Below, piece by piece: positions 28,339 through 37,244 of a stretch of DNA of 64,000 nucleotides. This DNA comes from Clostridiales bacterium (GTDB lineage Bacteria > Bacillota > Clostridia > Christensenellales > Borkfalkiaceae). A program made the position numbers and the translations under genes. How positions within the stretch are numbered: position 1 is the stretch's first letter; the number at the start of each line of letters is the position of its first letter. The stretch is from positions 1-64,000 of the forward strand of contig JAFLVO010000001.1 in assembly GCA_022508245.1 (NCBI GenBank). Reading direction: 5' to 3'. The notes under the pieces are model-generated. The model had not been told where the DNA came from. It searched no databases and saw nothing but the letters and a program-made list of their open reading frames with translations.

Positions 28339-30072
28339 ATGGATTTAAAACAATACCGCTGTAAAAACTGCGGCGGAGCCGACAATTTAAAAATTGAGGG
28401 CGACAGCTGCGAGTGCAGGTACTGCGGCAGCATAGTCCGCGTAGACACCGCACGGGAATATATGGCGGAGGTAAGAAAGGTTTTCGGCGAAGCGCTTGCC
28501 GAGCAAAAGGAAGAGCAGGTTGCCAACTGCCGCAGAAATTTATGGAAAGCCGTGCACGCCGAGTACGTTTCGAGCGAGGAGGTATTAAATTGCGTTCACG
28601 AGCTCAAAAAGCTGCTTCCCGACGACTTTCAGGCAAACTTTTTCGAGGTCGCAACAAGCGGCACGCCACAGCAGCTTAACTCCTTTTTAAGAGACGTCGA
28701 TATTGCAAAAAACGGCGTATACATAGTGGACATGGCGGATTATGTTTTGAGAAATCTTGAAAGTTCCACCGTGCTTCCATTAAAGGATTTGATAACCCGC
28801 GGGCTTAAGAACGAGAAGTACACCGAGTACATAACCAAAGTAGAGGATGAGGCGGAAAAATTAAAGCAGGGCATTTATTCGCCGCAGGTCCCGCGCGACG
28901 TTTTTTTGGCGTATTCGAGCAAGGATTTTGCAAAGGTAAACGAAATTGCCGAGTTTTTGGAGGGGAATAAAATTTCCTGTTTCGTAGCGCTGCGCAATCT
29001 TCGGCACGGCAGGGGTTCGGTGGAAAATTACTTGAAAAACTTGCAGACGGCTATGCACAACTGCAAGTGCGTGGTCTTTTTATCGAGTGACAACTCGCGC
29101 GATTTAGACTGCGACGCCCTCAAAGTAGAGCTTCCTTACATAAAGGACAACGAACCTCAAATGGGTAGAATAGAGTATATTTTATCCGACTACGGCAGTC
29201 AGACAACTTACGCCGCAAAGCTCATATTAGAGGACTTTTTCAACGGGCAAGAGTACTGCCGCACAAAAGAGGACTTAATTAAAAGAATTTTAAGATATAA
29301 TACGGGAATAAAAGTCGAAAGCGCCGTCACGGGCGCGGACGAAAAAGTAAAATACTGCGTTTCCTGCGGCAAGAAGAACCCTTTGGACGCCAAGCGCTGT
29401 ATGGAGTGCGGCTCAGCCGAATTTGCAAGCTCCTACGAGGGGTATCTCCGCGAAAAGCTTGAAAAGGAGTACGCCGCAAAATATCAGAGCCAACAGCAGT
29501 TCGGGGCGTTCAACCCTATGGGTGCATACAATCCTATGGGCGCGGCGGAGGCGGCTAAAAGAGCGCAGGAGGCGGCTTTAAGACAATCTGAAATTGCGGC
29601 AACCCAAGCTTCCGTAAAACGCGCAACACCTTCAAACGCTCCCAAGCCCGACTTTGAAATGGCGGGAACAATTTTAAAAAAGTACAACGGCAAAAAGTCA
29701 GAAGTTGTAATTCCCGAAGGCGTTACACAAATCGCCGACGAGGCGTTTTGGTGGGACAACGGCATTAAAAGTGTAATTATTCCCCAAGGGGTAACCTCAA
29801 TCGGCAAAAACGCGTTCTATAATTGCAGTAATCTTGCAAGCGTAGAAATACCGAACGGCGTGACTTCAATCGGCGAAAGAGCTTTCGGCAGCTGCTCCAA
29901 ACTTTCAACTATAACAATACCCGAAAGCGTTACCGCTATGGGTACTCAAGTGTTCTCGAATTGCAGTAAGCTTAAAACAATAAATTGCGAAGCCCAAATC
30001 AAGCCCAAAACCTGGGACGGTCAGTGGATTGGTTACTGTATGGCGGAAATCGTTTGGGGATATAAAAGTTAA
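28339..30072 (+). CDS. Zinc ribbon - TIR domain - zinc ribbon - LRR_5 (BspA-like) protein, no signal peptide, 577 aa
   Basis: YRCKNCGG..CECRYCGS; DVFLAYSSKDFAKVNEIAEFLEGNKISCFVALRNL...CKCVVFLSSDNSRDLDCDALKVEL; YCVSCGKKNPLDAKRCMECGS; four C-terminal LRR_5-type repeats. Confidence 0.88.
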   Translation: MDLKQYRCKNCGGADNLKIEGDSCECRYCGSIVRVDTAREYMAEVRKVFGEALAEQKEEQVANCRRNLWKAVHAEYVSSEEVLNCVHELKKLLPDDFQANFFEVATSGTPQQLNSFLRDVDIAKNGVYIVDMADYVLRNLESSTVLPLKDLITRGLKNEKYTEYITKVEDEAEKLKQGIYSPQVPRDVFLAYSSKDFAKVNEIAEFLEGNKISCFVALRNLRHGRGSVENYLKNLQTAMHNCKCVVFLSSDNSRDLDCDALKVELPYIKDNEPQMGRIEYILSDYGSQTTYAAKLILEDFFNGQEYCRTKEDLIKRILRYNTGIKVESAVTGADEKVKYCVSCGKKNPLDAKRCMECGSAEFASSYEGYLREKLEKEYAAKYQSQQQFGAFNPMGAYNPMGAAEAAKRAQEAALRQSEIAATQASVKRATPSNAPKPDFEMAGTILKKYNGKKSEVVIPEGVTQIADEAFWWDNGIKSVIIPQGVTSIGKNAFYNCSNLASVEIPNGVTSIGERAFGSCSKLSTITIPESVTAMGTQVFSNCSKLKTINCEAQIKPKTWDGQWIGYCMAEIVWGYKS

Positions 30073-30106
30073 GAATATTGTACAAAACAATATTCAGAGG
30101 GTCAAT

Positions 30107-32152
30107 ATGGATAGATTTTTCGGCGAGCTTGACAGATATCTGTTCCACCGCGGAACGCATTACGAGCTCTATAACAAGATGGGTGCGCACATCCGCGAGG
30201 TAGACGGAGTTAGGGGCGTGCATTTCGTTGTATGGGCTCCCAATGCGCGCGCCATCTGCGTGGTGTCTGACGGCAACGGCTGGACTCCTTGGCGCGACAA
30301 TATGGAAAAGGTTGACGACTGCATCTGGGAGCTCTTCGTTCCCGGAATGTGCGAGGGCGTGAAATACAAGTACCTCGTAGTCCGTGCCGACGGTTCGGAA
30401 GTCTACAAGAGCGACCCATACGCATTCGGCTCGGAGCTCCGTCCCGCAACCGCCTCCGTAGTTGTAAACCTCGACAGCTACGAGTGGGGGGATAGCGAGT
30501 GGCAAAAAGCCCGGAAAGGCGAAAACTTCCTTGAAAAGCCCATGGCGGTTTACGAGGTCCATCTCGGCAGCTGGAAAAAGGATTTGGCAAAGCAGGACGA
30601 GGACCAATTTTTAGACTATAGGCGTCTTGCACACGAATTATGCGAATACGTTGAATATATGGGTTACACGCACTTAGAGCTCATGGGTATATGCGAGTAT
30701 CCCTTCGACCCCTCCTGGGGATATCAGGTGACGGGCTATTTCTGCCCCACGGCGCGGTACGGCTCGCCCCTCGATTTTATGTATTTTGTGGACTATATGC
30801 ACAGGCACGGAATAGGCGTTATTCTCGACTGGGTGCCCGCGCACTTCCCCAAGGACGACTACGCGCTTGCAAACTTCGACGGAACGCCCCTGTACGAATA
30901 CTCCGACCCCCTGCGCGCCGAATATCCCGAGTGGGGCACAAAAGCTTTCGACTTGGGCAAAAAGGAGGTCTCCAATTTCTTAATTGCCTCGGCGTTTTTC
31001 TGGGTTGAAAAGTATCACATAGACGCCCTCCGCGTGGACGCGGTTGCGGCGATGTTCTATAACAGCTTCGGCCGTCAGGAGTGGCGACCCAACGTCTACG
31101 GCGGGAACGAGAATTTAGAGAGCTTTGAGTTTTTCCGCCACTTAAACAGCATACTCCGTCAGCGCACTGACGCTTTCCTCATTGCCGAGGACTCCTCGAT
31201 TATAGCCGGCGTAACCAAGCCCGCTAAAAAGGGCGGGTTCGGCTTCGGGCTTAAGTGGAATATGGGCTGGATGAACGACTCTATAAAATACTACAACACC
31301 GACCCCATATTCCGACCCTATCATCATCACCTGATGACGTACACCTTCGAGTATGCGTTCAACGAAAACTATATGCTCGTTCTCTCCCACGACGAGGTCG
31401 TGTACGGCAAGGGCAGTATGATTAACAAGTTTATGACGGGCAATTTAATGGACAAGTTCGGCAGCCTTAAAACCTGCTACACTATGATGTTCGGGCACCC
31501 CGGCAAGAAACTTCTGTTTATGGGTCAGGACTTCGCGCAGGAGAGGGAGTGGAACTTCAAAACGGGGCTTGACTGGTACCTCTGCGACGACGAGGGGCAC
31601 CGCGACGTTATGAACTGCTACCGCGCACTTTTACACCTTTACAGAAAGTACCCCGTGCTCTACAACGACTGCGGCGGACCAAAAACCTGCGAGTGGATAA
31701 ACAGCGGCGACTTCAACAGAAATATATTTACCTTTATAAGAAGAAACCCTTGGAACTACAACAATGCGCTCATCTTCGTGTGCAACTTTGCGCCCGTCGA
31801 AAGGTACGATATGGGCGTTGGCGCACCTGTAGACGGCGTGTACAAGCGCGTGTTCTCGACCTATCCCGACGGCAGTCCCTTAGAGATTGAGGCAAAGAAA
31901 GAGCTCTGCGACGGCAGACCGTACAAGCTAATCTTCAATTTGCGACCCTTTGAGTCGGCAATCTTCGAAATACCCTATCACGAGGCGACCGAGGATGAGA
32001 AGAAAGAAGAAAAGGCGATAAGGTGCAAAATTAAGCGGGAACACAAGGAAGTAAAAAACGATACCTCGCATATCCCGCAGGTCGATATTGAAACAAATAC
32101 CGCAACTAAAAAAATCGCCTCAAAGACATATAAAAAGACAACCAAGAAATAA
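30107..32152 (+). CDS. glgB: 1,4-alpha-glucan (glycogen) branching enzyme, GH13
   Basis: YELYNKMGAHIREVDGVRGVHFVVWAPNAR...GVILDWVPAHFPKDDYALANFDGTPLYE...DALRVDAVAAMFY...LSHDEVVYGKGSM. Confidence 0.96.
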   Translation: MDRFFGELDRYLFHRGTHYELYNKMGAHIREVDGVRGVHFVVWAPNARAICVVSDGNGWTPWRDNMEKVDDCIWELFVPGMCEGVKYKYLVVRADGSEVYKSDPYAFGSELRPATASVVVNLDSYEWGDSEWQKARKGENFLEKPMAVYEVHLGSWKKDLAKQDEDQFLDYRRLAHELCEYVEYMGYTHLELMGICEYPFDPSWGYQVTGYFCPTARYGSPLDFMYFVDYMHRHGIGVILDWVPAHFPKDDYALANFDGTPLYEYSDPLRAEYPEWGTKAFDLGKKEVSNFLIASAFFWVEKYHIDALRVDAVAAMFYNSFGRQEWRPNVYGGNENLESFEFFRHLNSILRQRTDAFLIAEDSSIIAGVTKPAKKGGFGFGLKWNMGWMNDSIKYYNTDPIFRPYHHHLMTYTFEYAFNENYMLVLSHDEVVYGKGSMINKFMTGNLMDKFGSLKTCYTMMFGHPGKKLLFMGQDFAQEREWNFKTGLDWYLCDDEGHRDVMNCYRALLHLYRKYPVLYNDCGGPKTCEWINSGDFNRNIFTFIRRNPWNYNNALIFVCNFAPVERYDMGVGAPVDGVYKRVFSTYPDGSPLEIEAKKELCDGRPYKLIFNLRPFESAIFEIPYHEATEDEKKEEKAIRCKIKREHKEVKNDTSHIPQVDIETNTATKKIASKTYKKTTKK

Positions 32153-32153
32153 T

Positions 32154-32184
32154 AAAAAACCGCGGACATTGTCCGCGGTTTTTT
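32154..32184. terminator. Bidirectional terminator between convergent genes
   Basis: AAAAAACCGCGGACATTGTCCGCGGTTTTTT. Confidence 0.88.
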
Positions 32185-32199
32185 ATCTATTTAATTATT

Positions 32200-33642
32200 T
32201 TAATTGTCTGTGCCGCCGTCGCCCGAACCCGCGTTGGCGCCTGGATTTTGAGTATCGCCCTTGTCCGTGCCGGTGTTGTCCTGCCCGTTTTCGTTTGAGT
32301 CCGCCGCAAAGGTAACTTCAACTCCGTCGGGTTTCCAGCCGGCTTCAGTTCTTACTTTGGCCCACTGCTCTTGCGTTCCCTCATAGATTATCGAAGTAAG
32401 CTTATTACAGCCTGCAAATGCCAAACTTCCGATACCGAGAATAGAGGCGGGCAGGGTTATGCTTTCAAGCGCCGTACAGCCTATGAAAGCGTACTTATCA
32501 ATACCCGTAAGCGCATCGTTAAAAGTAATTTCTTTCAGCGAAGTGCAGCCTTTGAAAGCATATTGCCCTATCGTCTCAAGATTTTTCGGGAAGACAATAC
32601 TTTCAAGTGCGGTACATTCGAAAAAGGCGTTCTGACCTATTGCGGTTATTCCGTCACCCAATACTACGTCGGTGAGCGCCGTACAACCGTTGAAAGTGTA
32701 TCGGTGTATTTGCGTAACGCTTTCAAGACAGGTAAACTCTGTAAGAGAGGTGCAATCGTCAAAGGCGTGCGCACCTATCTCGGTAATATTGTTGGGAATT
32801 TCTATTTTTTGAATTCCGCTTCCGCAGAATGCATACTCGCCTATAGAGGTCACTAAATATTGCGAACCGTCCGTACGGGTGGGGATTGTGCTGCCTTTAC
32901 AGCCGATAATAAGGCATTTATCGTCAATTTTAATAATGCAGTTATAAATGCTCATATAGACGGGGTTGTTTTCGTCTATTATTATCGATTTAAGATTTTT
33001 GCAGGTCTGGAAGGCTTGAGGGTGTATATATTCAACCGTTTTGGGCAGCCATACGCTTTCAAGCATGGAGCAGCCCGAAAACGCGTCTCTGCCTATTTCC
33101 TTTACTCCGTCAAGAATTGTAAGCGAGTGTAAATCGTTGTTATCTTTAAACGCTTCTTCGGTAATTTCTACAACGTCAACATCATTTCCGTCGGGGTCTT
33201 TCACGGTACCGGAAATTACAAGGTCGTTGATAGTTCCGGTCGCCCCGCCTATTTTAGCGTTGCCGTCCTCGTCGAATTCAACCTCCATATCTTCCTGTTT
33301 CGTGGGTAGTTTTCTTACGTAACCGCAGTATTTGCAAACGGTTTCTTCTTCGTTTGCATATTCGTGAGGTCCTTTGTTTCTTATCTCCGAATCGGCGCCG
33401 CAGTACTGATAGTGCTCGGTGGGGGTGTAAGTCCACATCCATTGGTGCTCATGGGGAGGAGGGTCAACAACGGGAGGGTCGTCGACGGGAGGGTCGTCGG
33501 GCCCGGGTTCAACGGGGGTATTCGGACCGCCTGATTTAGGCGCACACGACATCACGGAGCCTATTACAATGCCTGCAATCAGCAGAGCCGATATTAAAGG
33601 TATAAGTACCCAAAATAAAACTTTCTTCTTTGTCTTTTCCAT
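32200..33642 (-). CDS. Secreted BspA-like LRR_5 protein, 480 aa
   Basis: N-terminal hydrophobic signal/lipobox-like MSC, Pro-rich linker, Cys/His module, many LRR_5 repeats. Confidence 0.88.
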   Translation of the reverse strand: MEKTKKKVLFWVLIPLISALLIAGIVIGSVMSCAPKSGGPNTPVEPGPDDPPVDDPPVVDPPPHEHQWMWTYTPTEHYQYCGADSEIRNKGPHEYANEEETVCKYCGYVRKLPTKQEDMEVEFDEDGNAKIGGATGTINDLVISGTVKDPDGNDVDVVEITEEAFKDNNDLHSLTILDGVKEIGRDAFSGCSMLESVWLPKTVEYIHPQAFQTCKNLKSIIIDENNPVYMSIYNCIIKIDDKCLIIGCKGSTIPTRTDGSQYLVTSIGEYAFCGSGIQKIEIPNNITEIGAHAFDDCTSLTEFTCLESVTQIHRYTFNGCTALTDVVLGDGITAIGQNAFFECTALESIVFPKNLETIGQYAFKGCTSLKEITFNDALTGIDKYAFIGCTALESITLPASILGIGSLAFAGCNKLTSIIYEGTQEQWAKVRTEAGWKPDGVEVTFAADSNENGQDNTGTDKGDTQNPGANAGSGDGGTDN

Positions 33643-33704
33643 ATAGACCTATTCGTAACAATTATTTATTGATTACTTTTCAAAATTTAATAAAATATTA
33701 AGTT

Positions 33705-33945
33705 GTGTGCCACAAAACCACGCTTTTGGGGCATCACCCCCAATTTGCGAACGCTTTCGGCTCACTGGAAGTGAATGCCCGCACGCGAGCGTAGCGACGC
33801 TTTGCACACCTCATTGTAAAAAATTCTAATAACCGTGTGCAAATTCAGAATTAGTTTGCACTTAAATTATTGCGGGCAGAGAAACATAGTTTCTCAAACT
33901 CACGAAAAATTGAAAGTGCAGAATAACTTTTAATTTTTGTGAACA
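33705..33945 (+). repeat. Structured intergenic repeat element, copy A
   Basis: Shares AAAACCACGCTTTTGGG, TTTGCGAA..CTTTCG.CTCA.TGGAAGTGAAT, TTGCGG.CAGAGAAAC.TAGTTTCT, TCACGAAAAAT...GCAGAATA...ATTTTTGTGAA with copy B (38407-38590, opposite strand). Confidence 0.82.
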
Positions 33946-34062
33946 CAATAGGTTATCACTAATAATATACCACAAAAAAATAAAATTTTCAACGAAATAT
34001 ACTATATTTTTGCACGCTGAAATTCATTTGACCTGCGCAAATAAATTGTTTATAATAAAAAT

Positions 34063-34977
34063 ATGGTTAAAGATTTACAGGATAAAATTTTAAAACTCAA
34101 AAAAGAGCGTGATTTTTGTATTCTCGCGCACAGCTATATGTCGGAGGAAATCTGCGAAATTGCAGATTTCGTAGGCGACAGCTTTGCTCTTTCAAAAATG
34201 GGCAAGAGCGCACCGCAGAAAAATATTATTATGTGCGGCGTAAGGTTTATGGCGGAGACGGTCAAAATGCTCTCTCCCGAAAAGAATGTATTTCTTGCAA
34301 ACCCCGTGGCGGGCTGTCCGATGGCTGAACAGATGGATAAAGAAGTAATAGCAGAGGTCAAAAAGATGTACCCCGATTACGCCGTAGTCGCGTACATAAA
34401 CACCACGGCAGAGCTTAAAACGATTGCCGACGTGTGCGTGACCTCGTCAAGCGCGGTTAAAATCTGTAGAGCCTTGCCAGAAAAAAATATACTCTTTATT
34501 CCCGACATAAATCTCGGTTCCTACGTGCAAAAACAGCTCCCCGAAAAGAATTTCAAGCTTCTTTCGGGCGGTTGTCCCACACACGCAAAGATGGAAAAGA
34601 GGGAAGTTCTTGCGGCAAAGAAAGCGCATCCCGACGCCCTGTTTTTGGTTCATCCCGAGTGCAGACCCGAGGTTGTTGAGCTTGCCGACTACGTAGGTTC
34701 GACTTCGGGAATAATGGATTTTGCCGAAAAATCGGGCGCAAAGGAGTTTATTATCGGCACGGAAAACTCGATTGCTGAGCATCTTCGCTTTAAGTGCCCC
34801 GATAAGAAATTCTATCCCCTTTCCAAAGACCTCGTCTGCCACAACATGAAAATAACTACCCTCCACGATATCTACGACTGTCTTTCGGGCGAGGGCGGAG
34901 AGGAAATTATTATGAACGGAGAGCTCATAAAAGAGGCTGTAAAACCCATAGAAAGAATGATTGCGTTGGGCGGTTAA
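34063..34977 (+). CDS. nadA: Quinolinate synthase
   Basis: LAHSYMSEEICEIADFVGDSFALSKMG...VCGVRFMAETVKMLSPEKNVFLANPVAGCPMAEQ...HPECRPEVVELADYVGSTSGI. Confidence 0.96.
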   Translation: MVKDLQDKILKLKKERDFCILAHSYMSEEICEIADFVGDSFALSKMGKSAPQKNIIMCGVRFMAETVKMLSPEKNVFLANPVAGCPMAEQMDKEVIAEVKKMYPDYAVVAYINTTAELKTIADVCVTSSSAVKICRALPEKNILFIPDINLGSYVQKQLPEKNFKLLSGGCPTHAKMEKREVLAAKKAHPDALFLVHPECRPEVVELADYVGSTSGIMDFAEKSGAKEFIIGTENSIAEHLRFKCPDKKFYPLSKDLVCHNMKITTLHDIYDCLSGEGGEEIIMNGELIKEAVKPIERMIALGG

Positions 34978-34981
34978 TATT

Positions 34982-35380
34982 ATGATGATTACGACCAAGG
35001 GCAGGAATGCCCTCAAAGTTATGATAGACCTCGCCGCGCACGAGGGGGAGGGGTTCATTTCCCTTTCGGATATCGCAGAAAGGCAGAAAGAGTCTTTAAA
35101 ATACCTTGAATATTCTGCAAAACAGCTCTCTATCGCGGGACTTATTTTAAGCGCAAGGGGCAAGAGCGGGGGCTATAAGCTTGCAAGAAAGGCAGAGGAC
35201 TACACCGTTGCCGAAATTCTTGTCTCCGGCGAAGGCTCGCTCGCGCCCGTTCACTGCTTGGAGGACGGAGCGCTGCCCTGCGAAAACGCCGACTCCTGCC
35301 GCACCCTGCCACTATTTAAAGAACTCGACGAAGTCATAATGAATTTTTTGAAAAGTAAGACATTAAAAGATCTTCTTTAA
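34982..35380 (+). CDS. Rrf2 family transcriptional regulator
   Basis: MMITTKGRNALKVMIDLAAHEGEGFISLSDIAERQKESLKYLEYSAKQLSIAGLILSARGKSGGYKLAR. Confidence 0.95.
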   Translation: MMITTKGRNALKVMIDLAAHEGEGFISLSDIAERQKESLKYLEYSAKQLSIAGLILSARGKSGGYKLARKAEDYTVAEILVSGEGSLAPVHCLEDGALPCENADSCRTLPLFKELDEVIMNFLKSKTLKDLL

Positions 35381-35409
35381 AAAAGTTAAAATATATTGTA
35401 ATATTATTT

Positions 35410-35446
35410 AATTCCTATTGACAAAGTAGGAATTTATTTTTATAAT
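35410..35446 (+). promoter_or_regulatory. Consensus promoter inside a palindromic operator candidate
   Basis: AATTCCTA-TTGACAAAG-TAGGAATT inverted repeat; TTGACA -17 nt- TATAAT. Confidence 0.78.
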
Positions 35447-35488
35447 TAAGCCGTATTTTAAACATACTTCAAACAAGGAAGAAAGAAT

Positions 35489-36679
35489 TTGAAAACTATT
35501 TACGTAGACAATGCGGCGACGACCGCAATGAGCGACAGGGCAATAGAGGCTATGACACCCTATTTGAAAGGAGTGTACGGCAATCCCTCATCCCTGCACA
35601 CGGTTGGACAGGTTGCAAAAGAGGCGCTCGATAGCGCCCGCGAAAAAATCGCAAAGTGTCTCGGGGCAAACCCCAATGAAATTTACTTTACTTCGGGCGG
35701 AAGCGAGGCGGACAATCAGGCAATACGCTCGGCGGCTATTTTGGGCGCGCGAAAGGGCAAAAAGCATATAATTTCTACCGCTTTCGAGCATCACGCAGTT
35801 TTGCACACCCTCAAAAAGCTTGAAAAAGAGGGATTTGAAGTAACATATTTAGATGTTCACGAAAACGGCATTGTCACAGCCCAAGAGTTAAAGGAGGCAA
35901 TCCGACCCGACACCGCGCTTGTGACAATAATGTACGCAAACAATGAGGTAGGCACAATTCAGCCCATAAGAGAAATCGGCGAGGTCTGCCGCGAAGCGGG
36001 TGTTGTGTTCCATACCGACGCAGTTCAGGCGGTTGGGCACATTCCCGTAGACGTCAAAGCCGACAATATCGACATGCTGTCCCTCTCCGGGCATAAATTT
36101 CACGGACCCAAGGGCGTGGGCGCACTCTACTGCAAAAAGGGTCTGCCCCTTTTAACCTTCGTCGAGGGCGGAGCGCAGGAGAGAGGCAAGCGTGCGGGAA
36201 CGGAAAATATCGCGGGCATAGCTTCTATGGCGGCGGCGCTTGAAGAGGCGGTTGAAAATTTGGAAGAAAACTCCAAAAGGGAGACAGCCCTTCGGGACAG
36301 GCTTATTGCAGGACTTTCCAAAATACCCCACTCAAAGCTCAACGGCGACAGGGAAAGGAGGCTTCCCGGCAACGTAAATATGTGCTTTGAGGGAATAGAG
36401 GGAGAGAGCCTTCTGCTCCTTTTGGATTCGAAGGGAATTTGCGCATCGTCGGGCTCTGCCTGCACTTCGGGCTCTTTGGATCCCTCGCACGTACTGCTTG
36501 CGCTCGGACTTCCGCACGAGGTTGCGCACGGCTCGCTCCGATTGAGCCTTTCGGAATACAATACCGAGGAAGAGATTGACGAAATAATTGCAGCCGTTCC
36601 CAAGGTTGTGGAATATCTCCGCAACATTTCGCCCATTTGGGAAGACCTTGAAAAGGGCAAGAAACCACACATTATTTAA
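35489..36679 (+). CDS. nifS: Cysteine desulfurase NifS (TTG start)
   Basis: [36 protein letters not shown]...[16 protein letters not shown]...[22 protein letters not shown]. Confidence 0.96.
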   Translation: MKTIYVDNAATTAMSDRAIEAMTPYLKGVYGNPSSLHTVGQVAKEALDSAREKIAKCLGANPNEIYFTSGGSEADNQAIRSAAILGARKGKKHIISTAFEHHAVLHTLKKLEKEGFEVTYLDVHENGIVTAQELKEAIRPDTALVTIMYANNEVGTIQPIREIGEVCREAGVVFHTDAVQAVGHIPVDVKADNIDMLSLSGHKFHGPKGVGALYCKKGLPLLTFVEGGAQERGKRAGTENIAGIASMAAALEEAVENLEENSKRETALRDRLIAGLSKIPHSKLNGDRERRLPGNVNMCFEGIEGESLLLLLDSKGICASSGSACTSGSLDPSHVLLALGLPHEVAHGSLRLSLSEYNTEEEIDEIIAAVPKVVEYLRNISPIWEDLEKGKKPHII

Positions 36680-36724
36680 GATAACTTAACATATGGCGCC
36701 GTTTTGGCGAAAAAGGAGCATTAT

Positions 36725-37150
36725 ATGGCATTATACAGCGAAAAGGTAATGGACCACTTCACAAATCCGAGGAACGTGGGTAAAATCGAGGACGCGGACG
36801 GCATCGGCGAAGTCGGCAACGCAAAGTGCGGAGATATAATGAAGATATATCTCAAAATAAATAACGGAATAATTACCGACGTAAAATTCAACACTTTCGG
36901 ATGCGGAAGCGCAATAGCTTCGTCGTCTATGGCGACCGAGCTTATAAAGGGACAGCCCCTTGAAAAGGCGTTAGAGCTCACTAACAAGGCAGTTGCCGAG
37001 GCGTTGGACGGACTTCCTGCCCACAAAATGCACTGCTCGGTACTCGCAGAGGAGGCAATCCGCGCCGCTATCAAGGACTACTACGACAAAAACGGTATAG
37101 CCTACGACAAGGCGCAATTTCCCGAACATAACGACGAGGACGAGCATTAA
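36725..37150 (+). CDS. nifU: NifU/IscU-like Fe-S scaffold protein
   Basis: MALYSEKVMDHFTNPRNVGKIEDADGIGEVGNAKCGDIMKIYLKI...FNTFGCGSAIASSSMATELIKG...HCSVLAEEAI. Confidence 0.95.
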   Translation: MALYSEKVMDHFTNPRNVGKIEDADGIGEVGNAKCGDIMKIYLKINNGIITDVKFNTFGCGSAIASSSMATELIKGQPLEKALELTNKAVAEALDGLPAHKMHCSVLAEEAIRAAIKDYYDKNGIAYDKAQFPEHNDEDEH

Positions 37151-37244
37151 AACACTTGTAAAAACAAAAAATCTGTGGTAGAATACAACTAATAGCAGTT
37201 AATAGACATTTGTCTAAAATCTTACGCTTTATCGGAGAAAGAAT

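Noticed and set aside
30071-30092. AATATTGTACAAAACAATATT inverted repeat before glgB
   Set aside because: Short AT-rich 8-bp stem without U-tract; plausible by chance in an intergenic gap of ~34 nt.
29999-30607. 202-aa minus-strand ORF over the TIR gene end and glgB start
   Set aside because: Antisense to two well-supported genes; compositional shadow.
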